Shown: piece by piece, positions 1 to 9,148 of the stretch
Numbering within the stretch: the first letter of the stretch is position 1
How the letters are laid out: every line of letters starts with the position of its first letter
Assembly (NCBI GenBank): GCA_019637225.1
Contig: JAHBWC010000011.1
Location: forward strand, 72,501 to 136,500
DNA length: 64,000 nucleotides
Origin: Labilithrix sp.
GTDB taxonomy: Bacteria > Myxococcota_A > Polyangia > Polyangiales > Polyangiaceae
Direction of reading: 5' to 3'
Made by a program: the position numbers and the translations under genes
The notes under the pieces: model-generated
Told to the model about the DNA's origin: nothing
Databases searched by the model: none
The model's input: only the letters and a program-made list of their open reading frames with translations

Positions 1-648
1 CGTGAGCTCGCTGCCGTCGGCCGTCCGCACGCGAAAACCGCGCTCGCGCACGGAGAGGCCCATCACGGCGCCGAGCACTTCTACGGCGATCTTCGCCCCT
101 CCCACGCGCGAGGGCCGGCCGCGTCCATCGGTCTCGACCGCGACCTCGAACCACGAGCGCTGCTTCACGCCGTCGCGCTTCGCGAGATCGGTCCAGCCGG
201 CCTCTTCGGCGAGCGCACGCGTGCAGACCTTGAGGGCGCGCGTCGAGATCGCGAACGCCGCGCGCGGACGCAAGAGCAGCATGAGCACGTAGCCGTCGGG
301 CAGCACGCTCGCGGCGACGCTCTTGCGCTCGCCGCGGATGACGACCCAGCGCGGCTCCCCGAGCGCGGCGAAGCGGTCGATTCCGGCGAGGATGATCTGC
401 ACGTGCGCCGCGGCGACGCGGAGATCGAACGGCTCGCCGCGCCCGGCGTAGTCGACCGTCTCGCCCTGCGAGTCCACGAGCGCCGCGGCTTCCGCGCCGG
501 GCACCCGCTGGATGAGCGCGTCGAGGATCGTCGCGAACGGCGTCGCGTCCGTGTCGCGCGTCGCGATCGGGACGAGCGCGCGCGACGACGGCGGCGCTTC
601 GCGCCCTCGGTCGAGCCCGAGAGCGGGACCTTCGGGGCTCGCCTTCAC
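1..648 (-). CDS. Roadblock/LC7-domain protein (partial, runs off left edge)
   Basis: The frame opens with GTG at 648 and stays open to base 1, so 216 codons are visible and the C-terminus is missing. After a 30-residue disordered start, residues ~36-90 read as a Roadblock/LC7 fold (ATILDALIQRVPGAEAAALVD, then a Gly turn and a hydrophobic helix). In bacteria this family usually partners small Ras-like GTPases such as MglA; no GTPase is seen here. The rest of the visible part alternates strands and helices and is not recognised. The GTG overlaps the TGA of the upstream peptidyl-prolyl isomerase gene by four bases (GTGA), so the two are translationally coupled. The domain call is good; the biological role is inferred from the family only. 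Confidence 0.72.
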   Translation of the reverse strand, partial: MKASPEGPALGLDRGREAPPSSRALVPIATRDTDATPFATILDALIQRVPGAEAAALVDSQGETVDYAGRGEPFDLRVAAAHVQIILAGIDRFAALGEPRWVVIRGERKSVAASVLPDGYVLMLLLRPRAAFAISTRALKVCTRALAEEAGWTDLAKRDGVKQRSWFEVAVETDGRGRPSRVGGAKIAVEVLGAVMGLSVRERGFRVRTADGSELT

Positions 649-1583
649 GGCGCGCCGGCCGAGTCTTGCGAGAGCTGGATGGTCCGCATCAGCTCCTCGG
701 CCGCGGGGGCGACGGCGATCCGGTGGGCGGCGCGGAGATCGGTGAGCCGGGCGTTCATGAGGTCGCGCGCGCGGAGCGAGTACACCTCCGCCGCGAACGC
801 AAGTCGCCGCGTCTCCATGGGCATGCGCTTCTCGGGGTGGCGTGCGAGGAGCCGGATCACGTGGAATCCGAAGCCGGTCTCGACCACGGCGGACGTCGCG
901 CCGACCGCCGGCAACGCGAAGGCGGCCTTCGCGAACGTCGCGTCCATGGCGCCGCCCCCCTCGGTCACCCATCCCTCCTCGGTGAACGGGGGGAGCTTCT
1001 CGATCCGCACCGAGAGCTTCGGATCGTGCGGGACGGCCTTCGCCTTCGCCTCGAAGTCGTCGGAGCTCGCCGAGGACGCCGCCGCGCGGAGCTCGTCCGC
1101 CAGCGCGCGCGCGCTCGCGACGAGCGCGGGATCCTTCGGGAGGATCGCGATGGCGTGGATGACGCTGACGGAGGGCGGGCGATCGACCTCCGCCCAGTGC
1201 CGCTCCGAGAGGGCGAGGACCTCGTCGTCGGTCGGCGGCCCGCGCCGCTTCGCCTCCTCGAGGAAGCGGTCGGCGGCGAAGCGCGCGCGCGTGGAGACGA
1301 GCCGCCACGAGGCAGGGACGCGCTGATCGAGCCCCCGTCCGCGCGCCGCCGACGCGGCGATCTCGTCGTCGACGACCTTGCGCGCGGCCTCCGCCGGCGT
1401 GAGGTGCTGCGCCTGGGCGACGCTCGCGACGACGCTGAGAGGGATCGTCTGCGCGCCGACCCGCGCGGCCACCTCGCCGCCGAGCGCGGCGTTTTCGTCC
1501 TCGGATCGCGCCGCGCTCGGCGCGTCGCGACCGCACGACAGCCCGAGGAGACCGCTCGCCAGGACCACCCAGCGCGCCTTCAT
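645..1583 (-). CDS. Parvulin-type peptidyl-prolyl cis-trans isomerase lipoprotein
   Basis: The 312-residue product starts with a short signal sequence ending at a Cys near residue 17 (GLSC), so it is probably a lipoprotein. The central part is a SurA-N-like helical region. Residues ~215-265 carry the parvulin pattern: FAKAAFALPAVG, then an ETGFGFHVIRLL motif like the family's TxFGxH core. Such proteins catalyse proline isomerisation and chaperone outer-membrane or secreted proteins in the periplasm. The start ATG overlaps the stop of the 58-residue membrane protein upstream, and its own stop overlaps the LC7 gene downstream. The N-terminal substrate-binding part is short compared with SurA. 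Confidence 0.8.
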   Translation of the reverse strand: MKARWVVLASGLLGLSCGRDAPSAARSEDENAALGGEVAARVGAQTIPLSVVASVAQAQHLTPAEAARKVVDDEIAASAARGRGLDQRVPASWRLVSTRARFAADRFLEEAKRRGPPTDDEVLALSERHWAEVDRPPSVSVIHAIAILPKDPALVASARALADELRAAASSASSDDFEAKAKAVPHDPKLSVRIEKLPPFTEEGWVTEGGGAMDATFAKAAFALPAVGATSAVVETGFGFHVIRLLARHPEKRMPMETRRLAFAAEVYSLRARDLMNARLTDLRAAHRIAVAPAAEELMRTIQLSQDSAGAP

Positions 1584-1756
1584 GCGCCGGCCCCCGGCCG
1601 CACGAGCGCGACGCCGGCGCGGAGCGCGACGATGCCGATCACGAGGGCGTAGATCGCCTCGACGTCACTCGCGCGCGCGAGCGACATGGCGCCGAACGTG
1701 AACGCAGCGGCGGCTCCGACGACGAGCAGGGCCGCGAGGACGTCGAGGAGCTGCAT
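1580..1756 (-). CDS. Small two-helix membrane protein, 58 aa
   Basis: A 59-codon frame fills the gap between two co-directional genes. Its TGA overlaps the ATG of the parvulin gene (ATGA). The product is almost all hydrophobic, with helix 1 at residues ~3-23 and helix 2 at ~35-53, joined by a short polar turn (LARASDVEA). No known family is recognised. The overlap with the next gene, the 27-base gap to the upstream membrane-protein gene and codon use like its neighbours support a real gene. It probably sits in the inner membrane and is co-expressed with the isomerase lipoprotein. Confidence 0.65.
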   Translation of the reverse strand: MQLLDVLAALLVVGAAAAFTFGAMSLARASDVEAIYALVIGIVALRAGVALVRPGAGA

Positions 1757-1783
1757 CGGCGTCCAAGATAGCGCCGCCGGACG

Positions 1784-2671
1784 TCAGCGCGCCATCCCGA
1801 CCACCACGCCGGAGACCGTGACGAGCGCGAGCACCACGAGCCAGGGCAGCGCTCGTCGGAGCCGGACCCGGCGCGACGCGGGGATCCGCTTCGTGTGGCG
1901 CGCGAGCGCGATGCTCGTCGTCCCGCCGAGCACGGCGACGCCGCAGACGACGGTGACGAGGCGGACGAGCACCGCGCGCTCCGGCGTGGCTACGCCCCAG
2001 CCCACCGCCTGCATGGCGAGCGCGAGGACGACCCCAACCCCGACGTAGACGCCGTCGCCGCGCGGGAGCGCGCTCCGCGGCTTGAGCGACGTGCTCGCCA
2101 AGATGCGCCCCGCGAGGCTCGGATCCGATCGCAGCGCCGGGCCCGCAGAGGCGAACGCGAAGAGCGCCCAGCCCACCATCCCGAGCGCGCCGCGCACGCC
2201 GTCGAGGCGCGCGGCCGAGAGCGCCGAGGGCACGAGCGCCCAGACCATCGCGCTCGACAGCACGAAGCCCCAGACCGACCAGGCGCGCGCCCAGGTCGGA
2301 CCGGTCCAGCCGCGCACCGTCTCGCGGAGGCGGGGGCGTCGCGCGCTCGCCCCCTCGGCGGGCGGCTGCCCGGCGCCGTTCGCGTCGGGCGAAACGGCAG
2401 GGCCTGCGCCCTCGACGAGCGGAGCCGTGACGAGCGCGAGCACGCCGACGAGCGCGGCGACCTTCGCGACGAGCGGCGCGCCGCGCGACCACGCCGCCGG
2501 CGCCACGGTGATCGCCCAGGCGTAGAGGCCGGGGATGGCGGCCTGCGCGGACGCGCCGATGCTGGCGATGCGCTCGAGCATCTTGCGCCGCCGCGGCGGC
2601 ATCGGACGACCGGAGACCGGAGCGGAGGACGGGCCGGACGAGTCGGGCGGCGCGTCGATCCCGTCGCTCAT
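1784..2671 (-). CDS. Multi-pass inner-membrane protein of unknown function
   Basis: The 295-residue protein has about seven hydrophobic segments: near residues 45-60, 65-87, 128-150, 160-180, 208-232, 235-258 and 272-292. A Pro/Ser-rich cytoplasmic N-terminus comes first, and a charged loop (~90-118) separates segments 2 and 3. No catalytic or transport motif is visible, and I do not recognise the family. It starts three bases after the ttcA stop and is followed by the 58-residue membrane protein, so it belongs to the pepA-ttcA transcription unit. No function is assigned. Confidence 0.75.
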   Translation of the reverse strand: MSDGIDAPPDSSGPSSAPVSGRPMPPRRRKMLERIASIGASAQAAIPGLYAWAITVAPAAWSRGAPLVAKVAALVGVLALVTAPLVEGAGPAVSPDANGAGQPPAEGASARRPRLRETVRGWTGPTWARAWSVWGFVLSSAMVWALVPSALSAARLDGVRGALGMVGWALFAFASAGPALRSDPSLAGRILASTSLKPRSALPRGDGVYVGVGVVLALAMQAVGWGVATPERAVLVRLVTVVCGVAVLGGTTSIALARHTKRIPASRRVRLRRALPWLVVLALVTVSGVVVGMAR

Positions 2672-2674
2672 CGA

Positions 2675-3544
2675 TCAGCCGTGCGCGTCCGGAGCCGCGA
2701 CCGCGCGCACGAGCCGCGCGGCGCTCACGAGGCCGGGCTCGTCCTCCGTGCCCCGCGCCGCCTCGAGCCCGAGCCTCCGCCAGAGGTCCTTGTCGAGCAG
2801 GTGGCTCGGCCGGACGTTCTGGAGCGAGGCGAACATCACGTTTTTGATCCCCGGGTGCGTTCGCTCGAGATCGTCGAGCATTCCACCGACGATCTTGCGC
2901 TGGAGGTTGTCCTGCGAGCCGCACAGATCGCACGGCAGGATCGGAAACCCCTGCGCGCTGGCGTAGGCCGCGACGTCTTCCTCGGCGCAATAGGCGAGCG
3001 GACGGATCACCACCTGCCCCTCGTCCGACACCAGCTTCGGCGGCATCGCCGCGAGCTGACCGGCGAAGAACATGTTCAGCAGCAGCGTCTGCAGGATGTC
3101 GTCGCGGTGGTGGCCGAGCGCGATCTTCGTGCAGCCGAGCTCGCGCGCGACGCGGTAGAGGATGCCGCGCCGGAGGCGCGAGCACAGCGAGCAGAACGTC
3201 TTTCCCTCGGGGATCTTCTCGGTGACGATCGAGTAGGTGTCCTCCTCGACCATCTGGAAGTCGTAGCTCTCCTCGCGCATGTACCGCCGGAGGCGGTCGG
3301 CGGGATAGCCGGGGTGGCCCTGGTCGATGTTGACGACCTTGAGCTCGAAGCGAACGGGCGCGCGGCGCGACAGGTCGCGGAGGAGGTGCAGCATCGTGTA
3401 GCTGTCCTTGCCTCCGCTGACGCAGACCATCACGCGATCGCCGTCGGCGATCATGCCGAAGTCCGTGATCGCCCGCGCGAGCGCGCGCGTGAGCCGACGC
3501 TCGACCTGATGGGGGGCCGTGCCGGGCGCGTTGGACGAGTCCAT
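2675..3544 (-). CDS. ttcA: tRNA 2-thiocytidine(32) synthetase TtcA
   Basis: TtcA thiolates cytidine 32 of certain tRNAs in an ATP- and [4Fe-4S]-dependent reaction in the cytoplasm. The product (289 aa from ATG at 3544, near the usual size) has the PP-loop SGGKDSY near residue 44. It has a central CSLC pair (~118) and a later CDLC pair (~208), the pattern of cysteines used by TtcA to hold the cluster. LGHHRDD and PKLVSDEG blocks are also typical. A GTG directly before the ATG is an alternative start. It lies 46 bases after pepA and 3 bases before a membrane-protein gene, so it is likely in the pepA operon. Confidence 0.93.
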   Translation of the reverse strand: MDSSNAPGTAPHQVERRLTRALARAITDFGMIADGDRVMVCVSGGKDSYTMLHLLRDLSRRAPVRFELKVVNIDQGHPGYPADRLRRYMREESYDFQMVEEDTYSIVTEKIPEGKTFCSLCSRLRRGILYRVARELGCTKIALGHHRDDILQTLLLNMFFAGQLAAMPPKLVSDEGQVVIRPLAYCAEEDVAAYASAQGFPILPCDLCGSQDNLQRKIVGGMLDDLERTHPGIKNVMFASLQNVRPSHLLDKDLWRRLGLEAARGTEDEPGLVSAARLVRAVAAPDAHG

Positions 3545-3590
3545 CACCGGAGACGGCTAGCAGCTCGCTCCAGGCCCGGCAAGGCGCCGA

Positions 3591-5384
3591 TCAGCGACGC
3601 TTGCGGCCGGCGGCCTTCGCGCGACCTTGCGGCTGGCGCGCGCCGTCGTCCGTGGCCCCGCCGCCCGCCTTCGCGGTGCGCGGTCCCTCGGCGGTCGACT
3701 TCTTCGTCCCGCCCTTGGTGCCCGCGGGCTGGGCGGCCTTGGGCGCAGGCGCCTTCTTGCCGACCTTCTTCGCAGGCTTCGCGGCGGCGGGGGCCTTGGC
3801 GGCCGGAGGCGCGGCCTTGGCGGCCGGAGGCGCAGCCTTGACGACGGACGGCGCGGCGGCGGCGGGAGGCGCAGCAGCGGCCGCGGCGCGGCTCACGCGG
3901 TCGACGAGCGCGAGGAACGTGAGCACACCGTGCCCGGTGCCGCCCTTCGGGTCCCAGCCGCGGACGCGATCGCCCATCGCCGGACCGGCGATGTCGCAAT
4001 GCACCCAGTTCGGGATGTTGCCGATGAACTCGCGGAGGAAGAGCGCGGCGCTGATCGAGCCGCCCCAGCGATCGCCGGTGTGCTTGAGATCGGCCGAGTC
4101 GCTCTTCAGCTGGTCCTTGAGGTCCTCGAGCAGGGGCAGGCGCCACATCTGCTCGCCCGACGCCTTGGCGGCGGCGGCGAAGTCCTCGGCCGTGGCCTCG
4201 TTGTTCGCGTACCAGCCCGAGCACGAGTTGCCGAGCGCGACGACGCAGGCGCCCGTGAGCGTGGCGTTGTCGACGAGGAGATCCGGCTCGAGCGCGCGCG
4301 CGTAGGCGATCGCGTCGGCGAGGATGAGGCGGCCCTCGGCGTCGGTGTTGATGATCTCGACGCTCTTGCCGTCGAGCGAGCCCCAGACGTCGCCGGGGCG
4401 GTACGAGTTGCCGTCGGGCATGTTCTCGGCGGCCGCGAGGATGCCGTGCACCTCGACGTCCGGCTTGAGCTTGCCGATGATGTTCATGAAGCCGACGACG
4501 TTCGCCGCGCCGCTCATGTCGTGCTTCATCTCGCCCATGCCGGCCGCCGGCTTGATCGAGAGGCCGCCCGAGTCGAACGTGATGCCCTTGCCGACGAACG
4601 CGATGCGGCGCCGCGGGTTCGCGGGGACGTACGAGAAGTGCACCATCGCGGGCTTGTGCTCGCTGCCCTGACCGACGGCCTGGAGCAGCTTCATGCCGCG
4701 CTTCTGGATCTCCTTGTAGTCGAAGACCTGGACCTTGATGTTCGCGTCCTTCGCGGCCACCTTCGAGGCCTCGGCGAGCGTGTCGGGGTAGAGGACGTTC
4801 GGCGGCTCGTTCGACAGGTCGCGCGCGAGGTTGACGCCCGCGCCGACGATCTGGCCGAGCTCGACCTGCTCCTTCGCGTCCTTCGGCAGGTTGCCGACGA
4901 TGCAGATCGCGACCTGTCCGAGCTCCGCCTTCGGCTTGCGGTCGCCCGTCATGTACTTGGTGAAGCGGTAGGCGCCGAGCTCGAGGCCTTCGACGATCTC
5001 GCGGAGGCGCCCGCCGAGCTCCTCGGGGATGCCGAGGACGAGGCGCTTCGCCTTGTCGGCGTTCGCCGCGCGGGCGGCCTTCGCCGCGAAGGTGCGGACG
5101 TCGGCGGGGCCGAGCTTGGCGACCTCGCCGAGGCCGACGACGATCAGGCGGTCGGCCTTCACGCGACCGAGCGTCGAGAGCGACAGCTGCTGATCCTTCT
5201 TCCCCTTGAAGGCGTCCTTCTTGATGAGCCGACCGAGGGCGCCCCCGAGCGCGCGGTCGAAGCCGTCGAGGGTCGTGCGCTGATTCTTCTTGGCGCGACC
5301 ACCGAGGAGAGGAGTGCCGACGACGATGACGTCGCCAGCCTCACGCGACGGCAGCACGGAGCGAACGCTGATCTTCAGGGGCAT
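3591..5384 (-). CDS. pepA: Leucyl aminopeptidase (M17) with histone-H1-like C-terminal tail
   Basis: PepA removes N-terminal residues from peptides with a two-metal centre. The 597-residue product has the M17 N-terminal domain (1-~165), then the catalytic domain. That domain has the metal/catalytic block VGKGITFDSGG (~265), the metal-binding region around MKHDMSGAA (~287) and the signature NTDAEGRL (~343). The peptidase ends near residue 495. About 95 further residues are Ala/Lys/Pro-rich with AAPPAAK repeats and a basic end (KAAGRKRR), unlike the usual ~500-residue enzyme. E. coli PepA also binds DNA, so a DNA-binding role for the tail is conceivable but only inferred. It heads the unit that continues with ttcA. 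Confidence 0.93.
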   Translation of the reverse strand: MPLKISVRSVLPSREAGDVIVVGTPLLGGRAKKNQRTTLDGFDRALGGALGRLIKKDAFKGKKDQQLSLSTLGRVKADRLIVVGLGEVAKLGPADVRTFAAKAARAANADKAKRLVLGIPEELGGRLREIVEGLELGAYRFTKYMTGDRKPKAELGQVAICIVGNLPKDAKEQVELGQIVGAGVNLARDLSNEPPNVLYPDTLAEASKVAAKDANIKVQVFDYKEIQKRGMKLLQAVGQGSEHKPAMVHFSYVPANPRRRIAFVGKGITFDSGGLSIKPAAGMGEMKHDMSGAANVVGFMNIIGKLKPDVEVHGILAAAENMPDGNSYRPGDVWGSLDGKSVEIINTDAEGRLILADAIAYARALEPDLLVDNATLTGACVVALGNSCSGWYANNEATAEDFAAAAKASGEQMWRLPLLEDLKDQLKSDSADLKHTGDRWGGSISAALFLREFIGNIPNWVHCDIAGPAMGDRVRGWDPKGGTGHGVLTFLALVDRVSRAAAAAAPPAAAAPSVVKAAPPAAKAAPPAAKAPAAAKPAKKVGKKAPAPKAAQPAGTKGGTKKSTAEGPRTAKAGGGATDDGARQPQGRAKAAGRKRR

Positions 5385-5610
5385 CTAACCGTCCCGTTGG
5401 GTTGAGACCGTGTGGTTTTGGGGACCCTGGTGCCGGGTCTCCCCAAATTGGGCATCGGTTATACGCCGAGGAAGCGCGTGTGGGATACAAGAAAACTCGG
5501 CGCGCCGCGTCACGGCTCGCGCGCGTCGCTCGTCGTGCGAGCGTCACACGCGAGCGTCATGCGTCACGCGTCGCGCGGACGCCGGCGCCGCTCGCCTCGG
5601 CGGCGCGAGG

Positions 5611-6096
5611 TCACCCGACGAGGCGCGCGTGCTTGCCGAGCGTCAGCGGCATCGAGAGCTTCGGCTCCGGAACGCCGACGAACACGCTTCGCGTCGGGAT
5701 GCCGTCGACGCTGAGCGCGACGATCGTCGGAGCGCCGCGGTACACCCAGAGCACGTTGCACGGCAGGACGTACTCGACGCCGGTGACGGCGTCCGCCGCG
5801 CGGAGGATCACCTGCGCGCCCGCGGGCACGACGCCCGCGCAGCTCACGATCACGGCGCCCGCTGCCACGCTACGGATCTCGACGGGGAGAATCGTCCCGT
5901 CGCCGATCATCTGCGCCGGGAGCGCGTGCCTCGGTCGCTCGCACGGGCCGATCGCGGGGACGTCGAGGTCGCCCGTGACGAGCTGCATCAGGGAGAGGAG
6001 CTCGATCTGCTCGCGGGCGGCCAGCGGCTCGCCGAGCGACGCATTTCGGGCCTTCAGCTCCCAGAAGCGAACCAGAAAGTCGAGCTTGTCGATCAA
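5611..6096 (-). CDS. PilZ-like small protein
   Basis: I start the gene at TTG 6096 because AGAAGG lies eight bases upstream and a longer frame adds only atypical sequence. The 161-residue product begins with a helical region (residues 1-40, LIDKLDFLVRFWELKA...LSLMQL). It continues with a beta-rich half containing evenly spaced Val/Leu strands, which resembles myxobacterial PilZ-type proteins that bind cyclic-di-GMP. The usual RxxxR and DxSxxG motifs are not clearly present, so nucleotide binding is doubtful. The gene stands alone upstream of pepA in the same direction, with 226 bases between them. Confidence 0.6.
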   Translation of the reverse strand: MIDKLDFLVRFWELKARNASLGEPLAAREQIELLSLMQLVTGDLDVPAIGPCERPRHALPAQMIGDGTILPVEIRSVAAGAVIVSCAGVVPAGAQVILRAADAVTGVEYVLPCNVLWVYRGAPTIVALSVDGIPTRSVFVGVPEPKLSMPLTLGKHARLVG

Positions 6097-6535
6097 GGCG
6101 CACCTTCTACGGCGAGGTGTCACGGCGCTTCGTGCGGGCAGGCCATGACTTGGATGGTGAAGAGCGTGCGAAGCACATGCCACGAGGTCGGCACTCCGTT
6201 GGACGGTCCTCGCTGCGGAAAGTTTCGCGGCGATCGCTTCGGCGCAGGCTTGGCGGCCTCACCCCACACGACGCCAACGGCGTTGCGCGGGTCCGCAGGA
6301 AGTCCGCCGTCGCGCGGCGCTCGGACGAACGCGAGCACAGACACGCCGGGCGATCCGGCCTTGGAGCGCGGTCGACGGCCGGCACCCTGTCTCGGCCGTC
6401 ATGCCTCGCGCGCTTCGCAGCGCCGCATTCGTGCGCTGCGACTGGACGTTCGCAGGCTCCGGCGACCTACGCGGCGCCCACGCCGCGACGCGGCGAGAGC
6501 TTGCGGTGGCGAGGCCGCTTGGGCGAGAGTGTGGC
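6097..6535 (+). other. Intergenic stretch between divergent genes, no gene seen
   Basis: This 439-base stretch separates the minus-strand PilZ-like gene from the plus-strand lipoprotein gene. Open frames are present on both strands, but their products are Arg/Pro/Ala-rich and look like random GC-rich translation. No RNA gene or strong hairpin was recognised. It must hold the promoters of both flanking genes. Confidence 0.55.
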
Positions 6536-7258
6536 ATGCCTCGTCGCCTCGGATGCTTGGCGCTCCTCCTGCTCGCCGCCGGCGCGATCGCCGCGTGCTC
6601 GGAGCCGAAGGTGTCGCTGAACAAGGGCGCGCGCGAGTACACGGACAGCGACTACGCGCAGGTGCTCGAGCGCTGGACGCGGACGAAGAGCCTCGTGGCG
6701 ATCAGCGAGCTCGACAACCTGCTCACCGTCACGTCGACGTTCGAGTCGTGGGACTTCCGCTGGGCGTACGTCGTGAAGTACGCGAACGACTACCGCCTCA
6801 CGGTCGAGCAGCGGCGAACGCTCCTCGAGAAGACCCTGGCGGAGACGCAGGACAGCCACCGCTTCTACGTCACGCTCTACGGGACCAAGGTGCGCTGGAC
6901 CGATCTCACGAAGCCGCAGACGGCGTGGATCGTCCGCCTGATCGACGACGAGGGCAACGAGACCGCGCCGACGGCGATCGAGCTCGTCACGCGGCCGGGT
7001 CCGCTCGAGATCCGCTACTTCCCGTACACGACCGTGTGGCGTCACGTCTTCCGCATCCGCTTCCCCACGACGACGCCGGACGGGCGCCCGACGATCAGCG
7101 GTGAAGCGCGCTGGTTCGGCCTTCGCTTCGCGGGCGCCGAGGGCAACGAAGAGCTCCGCTGGGAGATCGGCGAGGACGGCTCGAAGAAGCGCGCGTCGAT
7201 CGCGCCTCCGCGCTCGATGGCCGAGGCGGCCGCGCTACATCCCGGCGAAGACCTCTAG
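6536..7258 (+). CDS. Lipoprotein of unknown function
   Basis: The 240-residue product starts at ATG 6536, which gives a clean lipoprotein signal peptide (LGCLALLLLAAGAIAACSE, Cys near residue 21). An open extension upstream of this ATG has no signal character. The mature part is rich in aromatic and charged residues (WDFRWAYVVKYANDYR) and looks like a mixed alpha/beta domain. No family is recognised. Its last 24 bases overlap the 3' end of the convergent cyclic-nucleotide-binding-like gene. It is probably anchored in the outer membrane by default sorting, which is inference. Confidence 0.75.
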   Translation: MPRRLGCLALLLLAAGAIAACSEPKVSLNKGAREYTDSDYAQVLERWTRTKSLVAISELDNLLTVTSTFESWDFRWAYVVKYANDYRLTVEQRRTLLEKTLAETQDSHRFYVTLYGTKVRWTDLTKPQTAWIVRLIDDEGNETAPTAIELVTRPGPLEIRYFPYTTVWRHVFRIRFPTTTPDGRPTISGEARWFGLRFAGAEGNEELRWEIGEDGSKKRASIAPPRSMAEAAALHPGEDL

Positions 7259-9142
7259 GAGCGGCGGGCACGTCACGAGCAGCTCCTGCGCGATCCGTCG
7301 ATCGCCGAACATCACGAGCGCTCCGCCCGCGCCCGCGCGCGCCGTCGAGGGTGCCGAGCCGGCGCCGAGCACCTCGGTCGGGAAGAGGAAGTCGCCCGAG
7401 CTGACCGCTCCGACGACCTTGTCGTCCTTCACGAGCTCGAGCTCGCCGATGCCGACGAGGAGGAGCCCTGGGACGGGCTCGCCCTCCTTCACGACGAGCT
7501 CGCCGGCGATGAGCGGACGCATCGTGAGGCGACCGACGATCTCCTCGCGGATCGAGACGTCGAGACGCTCGCCGAGCGGCCCGATCGTGATGCCGACGAG
7601 CGTCTGCACGCGATCGGCGGCGGCGCGGAGGTCGTCCTCGACCCAAGGGATCGAGCGGAACGCCTCGTCCACCGCGGCGTCCGACCAGGTCGCGAGGACG
7701 CCGCTCTCCTTCGCGCAGATGAAGCGGATCGGGACGTTCTCGTCCGTCGTACCGCGCGCCCGGAGCACCGCGCCGTCCACGAGCCGCACCGCGGGTGCGT
7801 CGACGACCGTCGCGGCGACGTCGAACGATCCGGAGATGACGTACGCGAGCGCGAAGGTGCCGATCTCCTCGCCCTCCGCGAGCGAATGGATCGTCGCCGC
7901 GGCCGCGAACGCGGTGCGCGCGTCGTCGGGGAGATCGGCGAAGGCCTCGACGTCGTCGAGATCGAGCGCTCCGTCCGTCGGTTCGCGCTGGGCCTCCGCG
8001 GCGGGCGCCGCTTCGGCCGGCGGCTCCTCGGCAGGCGCCGGCGGCTCCTCGGCAGGCGCCGGCGGCTCCTCGGCGGGCGCCGCTTCGGCGGGCAGCGGCT
8101 CCGCTTCGGCGGGCGCCGCTTCGGCGGGCGGCGGCTCTTCGGCGGGCGCAGGCGGTACGGCGCTCGCGAGCGCCTCCGGCGGAGGCTCGTACGGGGCGAT
8201 GTCGGGGACGGCGACCTCGACGTCCACCGCGATGTCCTCGGCCGGAGGCTCCGCGGCGATCACGGGCGTCGACGGCTTCGGGACCGGCGGACGCGCGCGT
8301 GGCGGGAGCGGCGGCGGCGCCTTCGGCTTCGCGCCGGCGCTCGGCCGCGACGGCTTCGGCGGAGGCACGACCGCGACGGCCGGGATCGGCGACGGCGACG
8401 AGACGAGCGGCACGTCGGAGCTCGGCCGCGCGAGCGCGGCGGGGCGCACGCTGGTGACGACCTCTTCGTCCGGCTCCTCGGCCGACACGCGCGGCGCCGG
8501 CGCCACGACGTTGCCCGGCGCGAGCTGCGACGACTGATCCGCCCACGGATCGAACATCCCCGCGTGGACCTTCTCGGCCGGAGGCACCGACGTGGCGCTC
8601 GAGCGGCCTTCGTCCTCGTCGAGCGCGCCGGGCGCCACCGTCGCCACGCCGTCCGAGAAGGCCGGCGCCGCGTCCTGCATCGTGGGCTGCGACGGCGGAC
8701 GCGGCGGGGGCGGACGCGGCGGCTCCGCCGTCGGCGCGGCGGTCGCCCACGGCGGCGGCGGCGCGTCGACGTCGACCTCGACCTGCGTCTCGACCTCGAC
8801 CTGCGTCTCGACCTCGAGCGGGCCGGAGGCCTCGCTCCCCTCCCCCGCGGCGGCGCCGATCGGCTCGGAGGAGAGGGGCTCCTCCGCGCTCGCCATCCAC
8901 TCCGTCAGCTCCGCGGCGTGGCGCGCGAGCTCGAGCGCGCGATCGTCGTCGTTCGCGTCTCCCGCAGCCTGCGCCGCGCGGCGGAGCCACACGAGCGCGT
9001 CGATCCGCTCGCCGCGCTTCCAAAGCGTCTCGGCGGTCTGGAGGCCCCAGACCACGTCTTCCGCATCCGTGTCTTTTGCAGGCGGGATCTCGAGCATTTC
9101 ACGCGCACACGAGCGGTCGAGGACGTCGGACGTCTGGCCCAC
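7235..9142 (-). CDS. Cyclic-nucleotide-binding-like protein with long Pro/Ala/Glu linker
   Basis: The N-terminal ~80 residues form a helical, TPR-like segment (WGLQTAETLWKRGERIDALVWLRRAAQAAG). A very long low-complexity linker (~90-395) is rich in Pro, Ala and Glu and includes 21-bp tandem repeats. The last ~235 residues hold two cNMP-binding-like jelly rolls (LAEGEEIGTFALAYVISG... and LVVKEGEPVPGLLLVGIGELELV). The phosphate-binding cassette is not well kept, so ligand binding is uncertain. GTG at 9142 lies six bases after the propeller gene's stop, which favours coupling; ATG at 9097 is the main alternative start. The protein is probably a cytoplasmic scaffold or sensor. Confidence 0.75.
   Translation of the reverse strand: MGQTSDVLDRSCAREMLEIPPAKDTDAEDVVWGLQTAETLWKRGERIDALVWLRRAAQAAGDANDDDRALELARHAAELTEWMASAEEPLSSEPIGAAAGEGSEASGPLEVETQVEVETQVEVDVDAPPPPWATAAPTAEPPRPPPPRPPSQPTMQDAAPAFSDGVATVAPGALDEDEGRSSATSVPPAEKVHAGMFDPWADQSSQLAPGNVVAPAPRVSAEEPDEEVVTSVRPAALARPSSDVPLVSSPSPIPAVAVVPPPKPSRPSAGAKPKAPPPLPPRARPPVPKPSTPVIAAEPPAEDIAVDVEVAVPDIAPYEPPPEALASAVPPAPAEEPPPAEAAPAEAEPLPAEAAPAEEPPAPAEEPPAPAEEPPAEAAPAAEAQREPTDGALDLDDVEAFADLPDDARTAFAAAATIHSLAEGEEIGTFALAYVISGSFDVAATVVDAPAVRLVDGAVLRARGTTDENVPIRFICAKESGVLATWSDAAVDEAFRSIPWVEDDLRAAADRVQTLVGITIGPLGERLDVSIREEIVGRLTMRPLIAGELVVKEGEPVPGLLLVGIGELELVKDDKVVGAVSSGDFLFPTEVLGAGSAPSTARAGAGGALVMFGDRRIAQELLVTCPPLLEVFAGM
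8018..8080 (-). repeat. 21-bp in-frame tandem repeat (3 copies) in the cNMP-like gene
   Basis: Three near-identical 21-base units (8018-8038, 8039-8059, 8060-8080) encode APAEEPP-type heptapeptides in the linker. Related Pro/Ala/Glu codon runs extend to about 8150. Confidence 0.85.
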
Positions 9143-9148
9143 GGTAGA

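Noticed and set aside
5412-5440. Imperfect GGGGACCC/GGGTCTCCCC hairpin upstream of pepA, considered as a terminator or riboswitch part
   Set aside because: The stem needs a two-base bulge, has no T-run and matches no riboswitch I know. It is not reported as a feature.
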